A stretch of DNA of 64,000 nucleotides from Streptomyces venezuelae. Lineage in GTDB: Bacteria; Actinomycetota; Actinomycetes; Streptomycetales; Streptomycetaceae. Shown piece after piece: positions 51,796-59,597 of the stretch (its first letter is position 1; the number at the start of each line of letters is the position of its first letter). The notes below the pieces were generated by a model. That model saw only the letters and a program-made list of their open reading frames with translations. It was not told the DNA's origin and did no database searches. The DNA lies in assembly GCF_008642315.1 (NCBI RefSeq), contig NZ_CP029192.1, positions 8,494,001 to 8,558,000 of the forward strand. Reading direction: 5' to 3'. A program made the translations under genes and the position numbers.

Positions 51796-52545
51796 GTGCT
51801 GCCCATCGACGCGGCGGCGCACAGCAGTCGCTGGCGCCGCCGCCACCCCGTGGACAAGGCCGTGCTGGGACTCGGCCTCACCGTTCTCGCCGTCTCGCTG
51901 CCGCCCTGGCCGGGCGCCGTCCTGGTGCTGGCCGCCGCACTCGTCCTGCTGCTCGGCCCCGCGGGCGTCCCGCCCCGCAAACTGTGGCGCGCCTACCGTG
52001 TGCCGCTCGGCTTCTGCGTCAGCGGCGCGCTCACCCTGCTCGTCCAAGTGGGCGGCCCCGACGGGTTCGTGACGTTCGCGGAAGGCGGCCCGGCGCGTGC
52101 GGGCGGACTGCTTCTGCGGACCTCCGCGGCCTCGCTCGGCGTGCTCCTGTTCGCCTTCACGACCCCCATGTCCGACCTGCTGCCGCGCCTCGTGAAGGCG
52201 GGCGTGCCCGCACCCGTCGTGGACGTGGCACTCGTCACGTACCGGATGAGCTTCCTGCTCCTGGACTCCATGAGCCGCATCCGGCAGGCGCAGGCCGCGC
52301 GTCTCGGCCACACCACCCGCGCCGCCACCTGGCGCTCGCTCGCCGGTCTCGGCGCCACCGCGTTCGTGCGCGCCTTCGACCGGGCGAGCCGCCTGCAGGC
52401 CGGTCTCGCCGGGCGCGGCTACGACGGCACCCTGCGTGTCCTCGTGCCCGAGGCCCGGATCTCCCGCCCGTTCATCGCGGCGGGTGCGGCACTTCTCGTG
52501 GGCCTGGCGGCCCTCACCCTCGTACTGGAAAGGTTCCTCCCATGA
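51796..52545 (+). CDS. cbiQ: cobalt ECF transporter T component
   Basis: 249 residues from a GTG at 51796. Membrane helices are followed by the coupling motifs of T components: SRIRQAQAARLGHTTRA (first Ala-Arg-Gly-type) and SRLQAGLAGRGYDGTLRVL (second A-R-G motif). These transmit ATPase movement to CbiM. It is 6 bases after cbiN and its stop overlaps cbiO by four bases. Confidence 0.9.
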   Translation: MLPIDAAAHSSRWRRRHPVDKAVLGLGLTVLAVSLPPWPGAVLVLAAALVLLLGPAGVPPRKLWRAYRVPLGFCVSGALTLLVQVGGPDGFVTFAEGGPARAGGLLLRTSAASLGVLLFAFTTPMSDLLPRLVKAGVPAPVVDVALVTYRMSFLLLDSMSRIRQAQAARLGHTTRAATWRSLAGLGATAFVRAFDRASRLQAGLAGRGYDGTLRVLVPEARISRPFIAAGAALLVGLAALTLVLERFLP

Positions 52546-53441
52546 GCGAGCCGAGGGCTCTGCGTGAGCCGGACGCTCCCGCAGGACCGCACGCGTCCCT
52601 CGTCGCCCTGCGCGCGGCGGCCTACGCGTACGAGGACGGGCCCACCGTCCTCAGCGGCCTGGACTTCGACGTCGTCGACGGGCGCGCGCTCGCGCTGCTG
52701 GGGCGCAACGGCAGCGGCAAGACGACCCTCATGCGTCTGCTCAGCGGCGGACTGCGCCCCGCCGAGGGAAGCCTGAGTCTTGAGGGGACCCCGGTCACGT
52801 ACGACCGCAAGGGCCTGACTCGACTGCGCACCACCGTGCAGCTGGTCGTCCAGGACCCGGACGACCAGCTGTTCGCCGCGTCGGTCGAGCAGGACGTGTC
52901 GTTCGGCCCGCTCAACCTCGGCCTGCCCGACCCGGAGGTCCGGACCCGGGTCGCCGAAGCGCTCGCCGCCCTCGACATCACCCGGCTCGCCGACCGGCCC
53001 ACCCACCTGCTCTCCTACGGCCAGCGGAAGCGGACCGCCATCGCCGGAGCCGTCGCGATGCGCCCCCGCGTCCTCATCCTCGACGAGCCGACCGCCGGGC
53101 TCGACCCGGACGGCCAGGAACGCCTGCTCGACACCCTGCAAGGACTGCGGGACACCGGTACGACCGTGGTCATGGCGACCCACGACGTGGACCTGGCCCT
53201 GCGCTGGGCGGACGACGTGGCGCTGCTCACCCCCTCCGGCGTACGGACGGGGCCGGCCGCGCAGATGCTGGCCCGCCGCGACCTCCTCGTCCAGGCCGGC
53301 CTGCACCTGCCGTGGGGCATCGCGGTCGGCGAACTCCTCCGGGCCCACGGCCTGCCGACCGGCACGCCCGAAGGCCCGCGCACGGCCGAGGAGTTGGCGG
53401 CACTGGTGGCGGGACGGGCAGGTGGGGCGGACGAGGCCTGA
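52542..53441 (+). CDS. cbiO: cobalt ECF transporter ATPase
   Basis: 299 residues. Walker A GRNGSGKTTLMRLLSGG, Q-loop region TVQLVVQDPDDQLFAASVEQDVSFGP (the Q-D-P-D-D-Q-L-F form typical of CbiO/EcfA), signature LLSYGQRKRTAIAG, Walker B PRVLILDEPTAGLDPDGQ and switch MATHDVDLAL are all present. It is the only ATPase in the operon, so a homodimer is expected. It overlaps the cbiQ end (ATGA). This is the last gene under the cobalamin riboswitch. Confidence 0.93.
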   Translation: MSEPRALREPDAPAGPHASLVALRAAAYAYEDGPTVLSGLDFDVVDGRALALLGRNGSGKTTLMRLLSGGLRPAEGSLSLEGTPVTYDRKGLTRLRTTVQLVVQDPDDQLFAASVEQDVSFGPLNLGLPDPEVRTRVAEALAALDITRLADRPTHLLSYGQRKRTAIAGAVAMRPRVLILDEPTAGLDPDGQERLLDTLQGLRDTGTTVVMATHDVDLALRWADDVALLTPSGVRTGPAAQMLARRDLLVQAGLHLPWGIAVGELLRAHGLPTGTPEGPRTAEELAALVAGRAGGADEA

Positions 53442-53464
53442 CCGCTGTGCGGGGTGCCGGTGCC

Positions 53465-54322
53465 TCAGCAGTGCCGGTACACGTATCCGTCCTCGCCCCT
53501 CGGCCGGACATCACGGTCGCGCAAGGTGACGGAGAGCTTCTTGCCCCAGGCGCGGCACGCCGCGTCGAAGTCCTTCGTCACGTACTCGATGTCGAAGACC
53601 CTCCCGTCGTACGCGGACGTGAAGTCGGGGCACTCCTTGTAGTGGGCGCACTCCTCGGTCACCGCGAAGTCGAAGCCGATCCGCTTCCGGTGGTCCAGCA
53701 GGTCGGTGGTGTTCTTCTGCGCGATGGCCAGGCCCTGGCTGTGGGCGCGCCGGGCGAGGAGCCGGGCGAAGGCGGCCGCGTCATCGGTGGTGAGCAGGCC
53801 GTCGGAGCGTTCGTAGGAGTCGAGGTTGTCGGGCTCCACCGCGTCGAAGCCCGCCTCGGCGCACCCGTCGATCCACTCCCCGACGATCTCGGCGAGCGCT
53901 TCGCGCTTCTTGGGCGTGGAGATGTCGAGGAGCGGCTCCTGCCAGTCCTCGTCGACGACCGTCCGCCCGTCCTTGTCGCGGAGGACGAGATCGCTGTGCT
54001 CGCGCTGCCACCAGCGCGCCGCCTGCTTGCCGGGCTGGGCCTGGAAGGCGTTGACGTAACAGATGTTGTAGAGGCCCGGGGCCGGGTCGGCGGTGCGGTC
54101 ACGCGAGACGGCGCGCACCTTCGCGGGGGGCTTGTAGGGGCCGCCCAGCTGATAGTCGAAGGTCGCGTTCACGGGCGGCTGTCGCACGTCGTCCTCGCCG
54201 GATCCGGCGGACGTGCCGGATCCGGCGGTCGAGCACCCGACGAGGAGCGCGAGCAGCAGCGCGCCGCCCATCCCCGTCCGCAGGGTGCGGTTCTTGCTGC
54301 TGTGCCACTTTGTTCCGTTCAC
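53465..54322 (-). CDS. GH114-like secreted lipoprotein (alpha-1,4 polygalactosaminidase type)
   Basis: 285 residues. The N-terminus has a lipoprotein signal with lipobox LALLVGCS. The domain reads PVNATFDYQLGGPYKPP, LYNICYVNAFQAQPGK, LDISTPKKREALAEIVGEWIDGCAEAGFDAVEPDNLDSYE and LAIAQKNTTDLLDHRKRIGFDFAVTEECA. This is the TIM-barrel order of the GH114/TM1410 group. It is probably membrane-anchored and acts on a galactosamine-containing polysaccharide, by family. It is convergent with cbiO. Confidence 0.85.
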   Translation of the reverse strand: MNGTKWHSSKNRTLRTGMGGALLLALLVGCSTAGSGTSAGSGEDDVRQPPVNATFDYQLGGPYKPPAKVRAVSRDRTADPAPGLYNICYVNAFQAQPGKQAARWWQREHSDLVLRDKDGRTVVDEDWQEPLLDISTPKKREALAEIVGEWIDGCAEAGFDAVEPDNLDSYERSDGLLTTDDAAAFARLLARRAHSQGLAIAQKNTTDLLDHRKRIGFDFAVTEECAHYKECPDFTSAYDGRVFDIEYVTKDFDAACRAWGKKLSVTLRDRDVRPRGEDGYVYRHC

Positions 54323-54347
54323 CCGATCATGATCGCAGCACGCGCGG

Positions 54348-55235
54348 TCAGGACAGTTTCAGGGCCGCCGCCGTCTGCTTCGCCATCCCGGCCTCGCCGA
54401 GCGCGTTGGGGTGTACGGGCACGAAGTTCGTGCCGAAGAGGACCGGCTCGATCCACCGCTGCCCCGCCGGGCGGCACGCGTCGTGGGCGTCGGACGCGGC
54501 GGCCATGTCGACGAACGTCGTGCCGGTCTCCGCGGCGGCCCGCTGTGCGGCGCCGTTCAAGTGCGCCTGCAGGTCACGGAGGTACGGCACGTCCCCGTCG
54601 GCGATGGGCATCTTGGCGAAGCAGCCCGGTACGGCCTTCGCGGGAGTGATCCACGGGTAGCCGAGGATCGCGACCTTCGCCCGCGGGGACTTGGCCTTGA
54701 TCTGGTTCAGGGAGTTCTTGATCGCCGGGTACGTCGTCGCGTCGATCTGGTCCTTGAACTTGTTGCCGTGGAGGTCCTTGCAGGGGCTGCCCTTGCCGCC
54801 CGAGAGGATGCCCGCGCTGCCGCAGGCGAGGATCGCGTTGATGAACGTGCTGTTGTCGTTGCCGCCGATGGTGAGCGTCACCAGTTCCGTGTCGCTCCTC
54901 AGCGCGTCGAACTGCGGGGCCACGCCCGGGTACTGGGACACGGTGAAGTGCTTCGTCTGCGCGCCGCCGCAGGTCACGTCGGTGAGGCGGGCGCCGAGGG
55001 AGCGGGCGAGGAGGTGCGGGTAGTTCAGCGAGGTGCGGGCGCACAGGAGAGGGGCGCCCGGGTCGAGGGGCAGCACGCCCGACCCGGCGCTGTAGCTGTC
55101 GCCGAGGGCGACGTAGCGCAGCGGGTCACCGGTGCCGGGAGCGGCGACGGCCGGCCCCGCGCCGAGGCCGAGAGCGGCGATTCCCGTGACGGCGGCGAGG
55201 GCCGCCACCGAGCGCTGCGGTCTGGGCATACGCAT
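54348..55235 (-). CDS. secreted SGNH/GDSL lipase-esterase
   Basis: 295 residues from the ATG at 55235 (GGAGGAG upstream). Signal peptide to about residue 32 (AVAAP). SGNH blocks: Ser47 in YVALGDSYSAGSG, the Gly block DVTCGGAQTKHF, the Asn block LTIGGNDNSTFINA, and the Asp/His block VPVHPNALGEAGM. Six Cys fit the disulphide-rich Streptomyces lipases of this type. It hydrolyses acyl esters outside the cell. The GH114 gene lies 25 bases downstream. An inverted repeat sits 48 bases upstream of the start. Confidence 0.91.
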   Translation of the reverse strand: MRMPRPQRSVAALAAVTGIAALGLGAGPAVAAPGTGDPLRYVALGDSYSAGSGVLPLDPGAPLLCARTSLNYPHLLARSLGARLTDVTCGGAQTKHFTVSQYPGVAPQFDALRSDTELVTLTIGGNDNSTFINAILACGSAGILSGGKGSPCKDLHGNKFKDQIDATTYPAIKNSLNQIKAKSPRAKVAILGYPWITPAKAVPGCFAKMPIADGDVPYLRDLQAHLNGAAQRAAAETGTTFVDMAAASDAHDACRPAGQRWIEPVLFGTNFVPVHPNALGEAGMAKQTAAALKLS

Positions 55236-55282
55236 GAGGGTTCTCCTCCGGGGGAGAGGGCGTGGGGGGTGGAGCTCGTGCA

Positions 55283-55313
55283 ACGTAGTTCACGATCTTG
55301 CAACTCACTACGT
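55283..55313. promoter_or_regulatory. inverted repeat upstream of the lipase gene
   Basis: ACGTAGT (55283-55289) and ACTACGT (55307-55313) are exact reverse complements with a 17-base spacer that contains CTTGCAA. Position (-48 to -78 from the start) fits an operator for the minus-strand lipase promoter. Confidence 0.4.
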
Positions 55314-55377
55314 GTGCGCATGCGCATCCCCGCCCGGAGTCTTGGCACGTCGGTGACAACCACACGAACGGCCCGAT

Positions 55378-55420
55378 GCCCAGGGGGCGAGCAGCGGGTC
55401 AGCGCTGTTCGCTCCTGGGC
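55378..55420 (-). terminator. hairpin downstream of the hemerythrin gene
   Basis: GCCCAGG... to ...CCTGGGC can fold into a stem of about 18 pairs with two irregularities and a loop near GGTCAG. It lies 55 bases after the hemerythrin stop and before the lipase promoter region. Confidence 0.55.
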
Positions 55421-55474
55421 ACCGGGCCGGTGCGGTGCCGGACGCCCCGACCGGGCGCCCGGGAGGCGGCGGAG

Positions 55475-55966
55475 TCAGTCCTTGAGGATGCGGCGGATGT
55501 TGTCGGCGCTGCCGCACTCCGCCGCCAGCTGCTTCTCGCGCTCCGCGAGGAAGGCGGTGCCGAGCTCCTCGCGCCGTTCCATGGGGACGTTCTCGCGGGC
55601 GCCGTTGAGGATGGTGCGCTCCTCCTCGTCCGTGTGGTGGTTCACGGCCTCGACGAGGTCCTCCAGCTTCTCATCCCACTCGTCCGAGCCGACGTCCTCG
55701 ACCTCCAGCAGGTCGAGCAGCGCCTTGTTGCCCTCCTCGTGCTCCTCCTCGCCGTGCTCGACCTCTTCGTCGTCGATGTTCTTGAACCGGCGGAGCGCCG
55801 GATAGACCTCCGCCTCCTCGGCCAGGGCGTGGGCGATGAGCAGGTCGGCGAACTCGCTCAGCGCCGCCGCCCGGTCGGCCTCCACACTGCGCATCCTGCG
55901 GAAGAGGTCCTCCATCGTGCGGTGGTCCTGGAGGATCAGCTCGACGACGTCCTTCGTCGGTGCCAT
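55475..55966 (-). CDS. hemerythrin domain protein
   Basis: 163 residues. A four-helix HHE domain with DHRTMEDLFRRMRSVE, LLIAHALAEEAEVYPAL, HGEEEHEEGNKALLDL and VNHHTDEEERTILNGA supplies the His/Glu ligands of a di-iron site. Such cytoplasmic proteins bind oxygen or nitric oxide, or serve in stress responses. It lies among other small stress-type genes (PRC-barrel, DUF6131). A hairpin follows the stop. Confidence 0.88.
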   Translation of the reverse strand: MAPTKDVVELILQDHRTMEDLFRRMRSVEADRAAALSEFADLLIAHALAEEAEVYPALRRFKNIDDEEVEHGEEEHEEGNKALLDLLEVEDVGSDEWDEKLEDLVEAVNHHTDEEERTILNGARENVPMERREELGTAFLAEREKQLAAECGSADNIRRILKD

Positions 55967-56014
55967 CGGGGTCTGCCTTTCTCGAGGTCGCGGTTCCCGG
56001 GGTCCGGGTGGGCG

Positions 56015-56350
56015 TTACGGGAGCCGTGTACCCCGTCCGCGGGGATCACTGTCGTCCACGAGCCGTTCGATGAGCCGCTCCACCTCGCCCGCGTTGAGGT
56101 GGAGGAGCAGCGCGTCCTCCGGCGTGCCCGGGGCGGCGGGCGCGACGACGAGCCGCACGTGCTCGCCGGACGCTTCCGGGGGCGGGGCGGTGAAGGACGG
56201 GGGGAGCGAGGTCCGCCAGGAGATCAGGGCGTCGCGCAGGCGGCCGTGCGGCGAGGAGGTGTCGCGTGCGGTCCAGCGCGTGGTGACGGCGTCGAGGCCG
56301 TCGGCCCGCGGGGTGGTGGTGGCTTCGGTGCGTGCTGTGCTGTTGGCCAT
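56015..56350 (-). CDS. hypothetical protein
   Basis: 111 residues from the ATG at 56350 (AGGA upstream). The N-terminal 50 residues are Thr/Ala/Arg-rich and low complexity. The C-terminal half (EHVRLVVAPAAPGTPEDALLLHLNAGEVERLIERLVDDS) looks like a small alpha/beta domain. No family was recognised. It sits between a VOC gene and the hemerythrin gene on the same strand and may be co-transcribed. Confidence 0.6.
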   Translation of the reverse strand: MANSTARTEATTTPRADGLDAVTTRWTARDTSSPHGRLRDALISWRTSLPPSFTAPPPEASGEHVRLVVAPAAPGTPEDALLLHLNAGEVERLIERLVDDSDPRGRGTRLP

Positions 56351-56413
56351 GGGGTCATCCTGGCCATGCCTTGCGGTCTTCGCCTCCGGTCGGCCGCAGA
56401 GGGAGTAGCGGCG

Positions 56414-56794
56414 TCACACGGGCCGCACCCTCCTGTGCAGGAGGCAGAACTCGTTGCCCTCGGGGTCCGCGAGGACGTGCCAGCTCTCGGAGCCGGACTG
56501 GCCGACGTCGGCGCGGGTGGCGCCGAGGGCGAGCAGCCGCTCCAGCTCGGCGTCCTGGTCGCGGTCGGTGGCGTTGACGTCGATGTGGAGCCTGAGCTTG
56601 CCGTTGCGGGGGTCCTGCGTGGGGCCGATGACGAGCGTCGGCTGCGGGCCGCCGAAGCCGCTCTCGGGACCGATCTCGATGCTCCCGTCGTCCTCCCTTC
56701 CCAGCTCGATGTAGCCGAGGGCGTCGCGCCAGAACGCGGCCAGTCGTTCGGGGTCGGCCGCGTCGATGACCAGTTCAGTGATTCGGCATGCCAT
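56414..56794 (-). CDS. VOC family (glyoxalase-like) protein
   Basis: 126 residues from the ATG at 56794. ITELVIDAADPERLAAFWRDALGY, then RLHIDVNATDRDQDAELERLLALGATRAD, then WHVLADPEGNEFCLLHRR form the glyoxalase-like VOC_6 pattern common in actinobacteria. The role is unknown: enzymes, or binding proteins for small toxic compounds. It is the first of three same-strand genes leading to hemerythrin. Confidence 0.87.
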   Translation of the reverse strand: MACRITELVIDAADPERLAAFWRDALGYIELGREDDGSIEIGPESGFGGPQPTLVIGPTQDPRNGKLRLHIDVNATDRDQDAELERLLALGATRADVGQSGSESWHVLADPEGNEFCLLHRRVRPV

Positions 56795-56936
56795 GGGCGG
56801 CACCCTACTGTCGCCGCCCGTCGGAGCAGCACTGTTTTTACCGGGCTTCGCGGGGCAACCGAGGGGGTGCAAGAGCTGTGCGGACACCGCGCAGCGGAAA
56901 ACAGCTATTGAGCCAGCGCTCTTTGGAGGCCCGATC

Positions 56937-57065
56937 ATGCTGAAGGCCATTGCAGACGTTCTCCGAGCCATTGGCGGAGCCATCGCCACGGTGGTCACTC
57001 TGCCGTTCCGTGCGGTCGCACGACTCTTCGGCGGTGCTTCCGACACGGCGCACGGTCACCACTGA
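56937..57065 (+). CDS. LPFR-motif small protein
   Basis: 42 residues, beginning MLKAIADVLRAIGGAIATVV and continuing into TLPFRAVARLFGG, the LPFR motif that names this small protein family in streptomycetes. It is amphipathic or membrane-associated and ends in a His-rich tail. TTTGGAGGCCCGATC before the ATG is an excellent ribosome site. A perfect 22-bp hairpin follows 30 bases after the stop. Function is unknown. Confidence 0.85.
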   Translation: MLKAIADVLRAIGGAIATVVTLPFRAVARLFGGASDTAHGHH

Positions 57066-57095
57066 ACGTAAGCCGCAAAAACTGTTTCAGCACAG

Positions 57096-57143
57096 AACAT
57101 GGGAAGGGGGCCCGGGCTACTGCCCGGGCCCCCTTCCCATGTT
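57096..57143. terminator. rho-independent terminator, perfect 22-bp stem
   Basis: The arms 57096-57117 and 57122-57143 are exact reverse complements around the loop TACT, followed on the plus strand by TCCTTTTT. It ends the LPFR gene and probably also the convergent DUF6131 gene (stop at 57180). Confidence 0.93.
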
Positions 57144-57179
57144 TCCTTTTTCCCGCTGCTGCGTATCTACCGCGCCCGG

Positions 57180-57335
57180 TTACCAGTAGTGCTTTCGGCC
57201 GCCCACCGAGTGTCCGACAGCACCGAGGACCCAAAGAACCGCACCGATGACAAGAAGTGCGACGCCGATGGTCCAAAGGATGGAAATACCGGTCAACAGA
57301 CCGATGACGAGCAGAATGAGACCGAGTGCGATCAT
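57180..57335 (-). CDS. DUF6131-like small membrane protein
   Basis: 51 residues, starting MIALGLILLVIGLLTGISIL and continuing with WTIGVALLVIGAVLWVLGAVG, two closely spaced hydrophobic helices, then a polar end GGRKHYW. GGAGGATC precedes the ATG at 57335. This matches the DUF6131 type of tiny actinobacterial membrane proteins. It lies 40 bases downstream of the PRC-barrel gene on the same strand and shares a terminator with the LPFR gene. Function is unknown. Confidence 0.82.
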   Translation of the reverse strand: MIALGLILLVIGLLTGISILWTIGVALLVIGAVLWVLGAVGHSVGGRKHYW

Positions 57336-57375
57336 GGATCCTCCAACCCTCGGAACGATTAAAGTGTACGCCTGA

Positions 57376-57723
57376 TCAGTGACCCGAGCCGTAATAGCCG
57401 CCGAGCTGATCGCGGTAGGCCGGGTCGCCGAGGTGCTTTTCCTTGTCGAACTCGGGAGCGTTCTTGATCTGCTCCTTCGTGAGCGATACCAGGATGCGCC
57501 GCTCTTCGTTGTCGATCGCCGTCACGGTGCTGGCGGGGAGGAGAACCTCCTTGCCGAAGATCCAGACACCGGTGTCGACGACGATGTACTGGTTGGCGAC
57601 CTCGTCGGAGTGCTTGTCGACCTTGCCGATGTGGCCGTCCGCCGCCTCGACCTTGTAACCGGTCAGGTCGCTGTCGGGGCCGTGCCCGGCGGTCGGAACG
57701 TAGCTCCACATTTCGTTGTTCAT
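57376..57723 (-). CDS. PRC-barrel domain protein
   Basis: 115 residues. LTGYKVEAADGHIGKVDKHSDEVANQYIVVDTGVWIFGKEVLLPASTVTAID is a PRC-barrel. The C-terminal NAPEFDKEKHLGDPAYRDQLGGYYG is the conserved tail of stress-induced PRC-barrel proteins. AAGGAG precedes the ATG. It probably belongs to a general stress set with the downstream DUF6131 gene. Molecular partner unknown. Confidence 0.88.
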   Translation of the reverse strand: MNNEMWSYVPTAGHGPDSDLTGYKVEAADGHIGKVDKHSDEVANQYIVVDTGVWIFGKEVLLPASTVTAIDNEERRILVSLTKEQIKNAPEFDKEKHLGDPAYRDQLGGYYGSGH

Positions 57724-57853
57724 TCAGGACTCCTTGATCGATACCTGAAACGCAGGATGCTTAATATCGGAGGGAGTCACAATGATCAACCGCTCCTGGA
57801 CTCCGGGTGTCCTGAGGCGGCCCAGTCAAACCTTGCGAGCGAAATAAAAAAAG

Positions 57854-57893
57854 CCCGCCCCGCCCGGACCGATCGTGGTCCTGGCGGGGCGGG
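57854..57893 (-). terminator. rho-independent terminator of the LPMO gene
   Basis: A long GC stem (GGACC/GGTCC around loop GATCGT, extended by CCCGCCCCGCC/GGCGGGGCGGG with two single-base bulges) is followed on the minus strand by CTTTTTTTAT. It starts 35 bases after the LPMO stop. Confidence 0.88.
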
Positions 57894-57927
57894 GTGAGCG
57901 TTCTCTGCCGCTCACATCGGCTGAGTG

Positions 57928-58443
57928 TCAGCCTTTGATGTTCACGTCGATACAGGCGTAGAACGCGTTCGACGTGTCCGCGATGTTCCACACGGCGAGA
58001 ACCTTCTGCTTGCCGGTGAGTCCGCCGAAGTCGACCTTGTGCGTGACGGTCTCGCCGGGCTTGGCGCCACCGTCGTCGACCTCCGCGATCTTGTTGCCGC
58101 CGACGAAGTACTGCCAGGTACTGGTGCTGTGACGGGCCGTCAGCTTCCAGCTGAACTCCTGGGACGAGCCCACGTCGGTGGTCTGCCAGCCCTTGCTGTC
58201 GTCGTCGAGCTCGGCGAACCGCTCGTTGCCTCCGCTGCACGTCGTCTGGCCCTTGGGGCCCTCGACGCTCTGCGGCTCGTGGGTGATCTCGCCGCACGCC
58301 ACGGTTCCGGCCGCGCACTGCGCCTGCCGGCTCGGGGGCGAGTTGACGTAGCCGTGGGCGCCGGCCGGGGAGACCGTGGTCAGGACGAGGACGGGCGCGA
58401 ACGCCGCACCGAGGACCGCCGCCACTTTCCGCTTCGCATGCAT
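57928..58443 (-). CDS. secreted AA10 lytic polysaccharide monooxygenase
   Basis: 171 residues from the ATG at 58443 (AGAGGGAGCAGAG upstream). The signal peptide is cut before His30 (SPAGA|HGYVNSPPSRQ), so the mature protein starts with His, the first ligand of the copper histidine brace. His105 in LTARHSTSTWQYFVGG is the second. QCAAGTVACGEI and TTCSGGNERF supply disulphide Cys. It oxidatively cleaves chitin or cellulose. There is no added carbohydrate-binding module, so it is a single-domain enzyme. A strong terminator follows. Confidence 0.94.
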   Translation of the reverse strand: MHAKRKVAAVLGAAFAPVLVLTTVSPAGAHGYVNSPPSRQAQCAAGTVACGEITHEPQSVEGPKGQTTCSGGNERFAELDDDSKGWQTTDVGSSQEFSWKLTARHSTSTWQYFVGGNKIAEVDDGGAKPGETVTHKVDFGGLTGKQKVLAVWNIADTSNAFYACIDVNIKG

Positions 58444-58539
58444 CTCTGCTCCCTCTGGGGGTGGGGGGATGAGGGGGAAGAGCAACCGGGCGCCTCGGTC
58501 GACTCATTGGCCTAGACCTTACTGATTGTCGGGATTCCG

Positions 58540-59460
58540 TCAACCCTTCAACTGATGTTCGTGGGTCGGGTGTTGCGCGTGGGACCACTCGTGGGCCAGG
58601 TCGGTGAAGGCGCGCGCGGCGGCGGTCCGGTAGCCGTTCTCGCGGTGCAGCAGGGTGACGGTGCGGGCGGGCAGGGCGGGGTCGAGCGGGACGGTGTGCA
58701 GGTCGGGGCGGTTCCGGGTGAGGGCGTCGGGCAGGACCGTGGCCAGCGGGGAGTGCCGGACGATCTCGGTGAGGGCGTTGATCGAGGTGGCCTCCACGGC
58801 GACGTCCGGCCGTACCGCGTGCCGTGCGAGATGGGCGTCGATGTGCACGCGGGTCGCGAAGTCGCCGGTGAGCAGGGTGAGTCGGGCGGCGCCGAGCTCG
58901 TCGAGCGGCAGGGGGGCGGTGCGCCCGGCGAGCGGGTGCGGATCGCCCACCACGAGGCTGAGGCTCTCGGTGAACAGGTCCGCCGCGGCAAGACCCGGCA
59001 GGTGGGCGCCGTGGAAGGCGATGCCGAGGTCGAGCTCGTCCGCGAGCAGGGCGGGTTCGATGCGCTCCTGGGGCAGTTCCCGCAGGGACAGGGTGATCCC
59101 GGGGTGGCGGGCTTGGAGCAGGGCGGTCAGCGGGCCGACGAGATAGGCGGTGAAGGTGGGTGTGACGGCCAGGCGCAGGGTCCCGCGGGACAGGTTCGTC
59201 ACGTCGTGCACGGCCCGTTCGGCCGCCGCCAGGTCCTGGAGGGCGCGCCGGGCGTGGGGGAGGTAGGCGGCGCCGGCGTCGGTGAGGCGCACCGCGCGGC
59301 CGCTGCGGTCCAGGAGCGGCACGCCCACCGCGCGCTCCAGCTGACGGATCTGCTGCGACAGCGTCGGCTGGGAGATGTGCAGCTCCTCGGCCGCCCGCGT
59401 GAAGTTGCCGTGCTCGGCGACGGCGAGCAGATAGCGGAGGTGACGGAGTTCAGGGGCCAT
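58540..59460 (-). CDS. cynR: LysR-type regulator of the cyanate operon
   Basis: 306 residues from the ATG at 59460. ELRHLRYLLAVAEHGNFTRAAEELHISQPTLSQQIRQLERAVGVPLLDRSGRAVRLTDAG is a LysR HTH domain. The effector domain follows (GTLRLAVTPTFTAYLVGPLTALL, ELPQERIEPALLADELDLGIAF). Its divergent placement next to carbonic anhydrase and cyanase genes makes it the CynR counterpart, expected to activate cynTS with cyanate. The -10 box TATAGT ends 7 bases before the ATG, so its message may be leaderless. Confidence 0.9.
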   Translation of the reverse strand: MAPELRHLRYLLAVAEHGNFTRAAEELHISQPTLSQQIRQLERAVGVPLLDRSGRAVRLTDAGAAYLPHARRALQDLAAAERAVHDVTNLSRGTLRLAVTPTFTAYLVGPLTALLQARHPGITLSLRELPQERIEPALLADELDLGIAFHGAHLPGLAAADLFTESLSLVVGDPHPLAGRTAPLPLDELGAARLTLLTGDFATRVHIDAHLARHAVRPDVAVEATSINALTEIVRHSPLATVLPDALTRNRPDLHTVPLDPALPARTVTLLHRENGYRTAAARAFTDLAHEWSHAQHPTHEHQLKG

Positions 59461-59468
59461 GCCCTCGA

Positions 59469-59519
59469 CTATAGATGGCATCGATGGAAGTCATGGCTAC
59501 TGCGTCTTGGACACTATAG
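59469..59519. promoter_or_regulatory. cynR/cynT divergent control region
   Basis: The palindrome CTATAG occurs twice, at 59469-59474 and 59514-59519, 45 bases apart. Read on the minus strand the first provides TATAGT as -10 box for cynR. Read on the plus strand the second provides TATAGG for cynT. The segment between includes GGCATCGATGG and should hold the CynR boxes. Confidence 0.45.
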
Positions 59520-59540
59520 GTGCAGGTCATGCAGGGTTGT

Positions 59541-59585
59541 CCTCACGAACCCCAAGAGCCTCACGAACCTCAAGAGCCTCACGAG
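59541..59585. repeat. 18-bp tandem repeat in the cynT leader
   Basis: CCTCACGAACCCCAAGAG, CCTCACGAACCTCAAGAG and half of a third unit lie between the predicted start of transcription and the cynT GTG. If translation began at the upstream GTG (59520), they would encode a PHEPQE repeat. Confidence 0.85.
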
Positions 59586-59597
59586 ACGGGAGTGACC

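Noticed and set aside
59520..59597. Upstream in-frame GTG start for carbonic anhydrase
   Set aside because: The added 26 residues are an 18-bp tandem repeat, the GTG overlaps the predicted -10 box, and a good ribosome site precedes the GTG at 59598.
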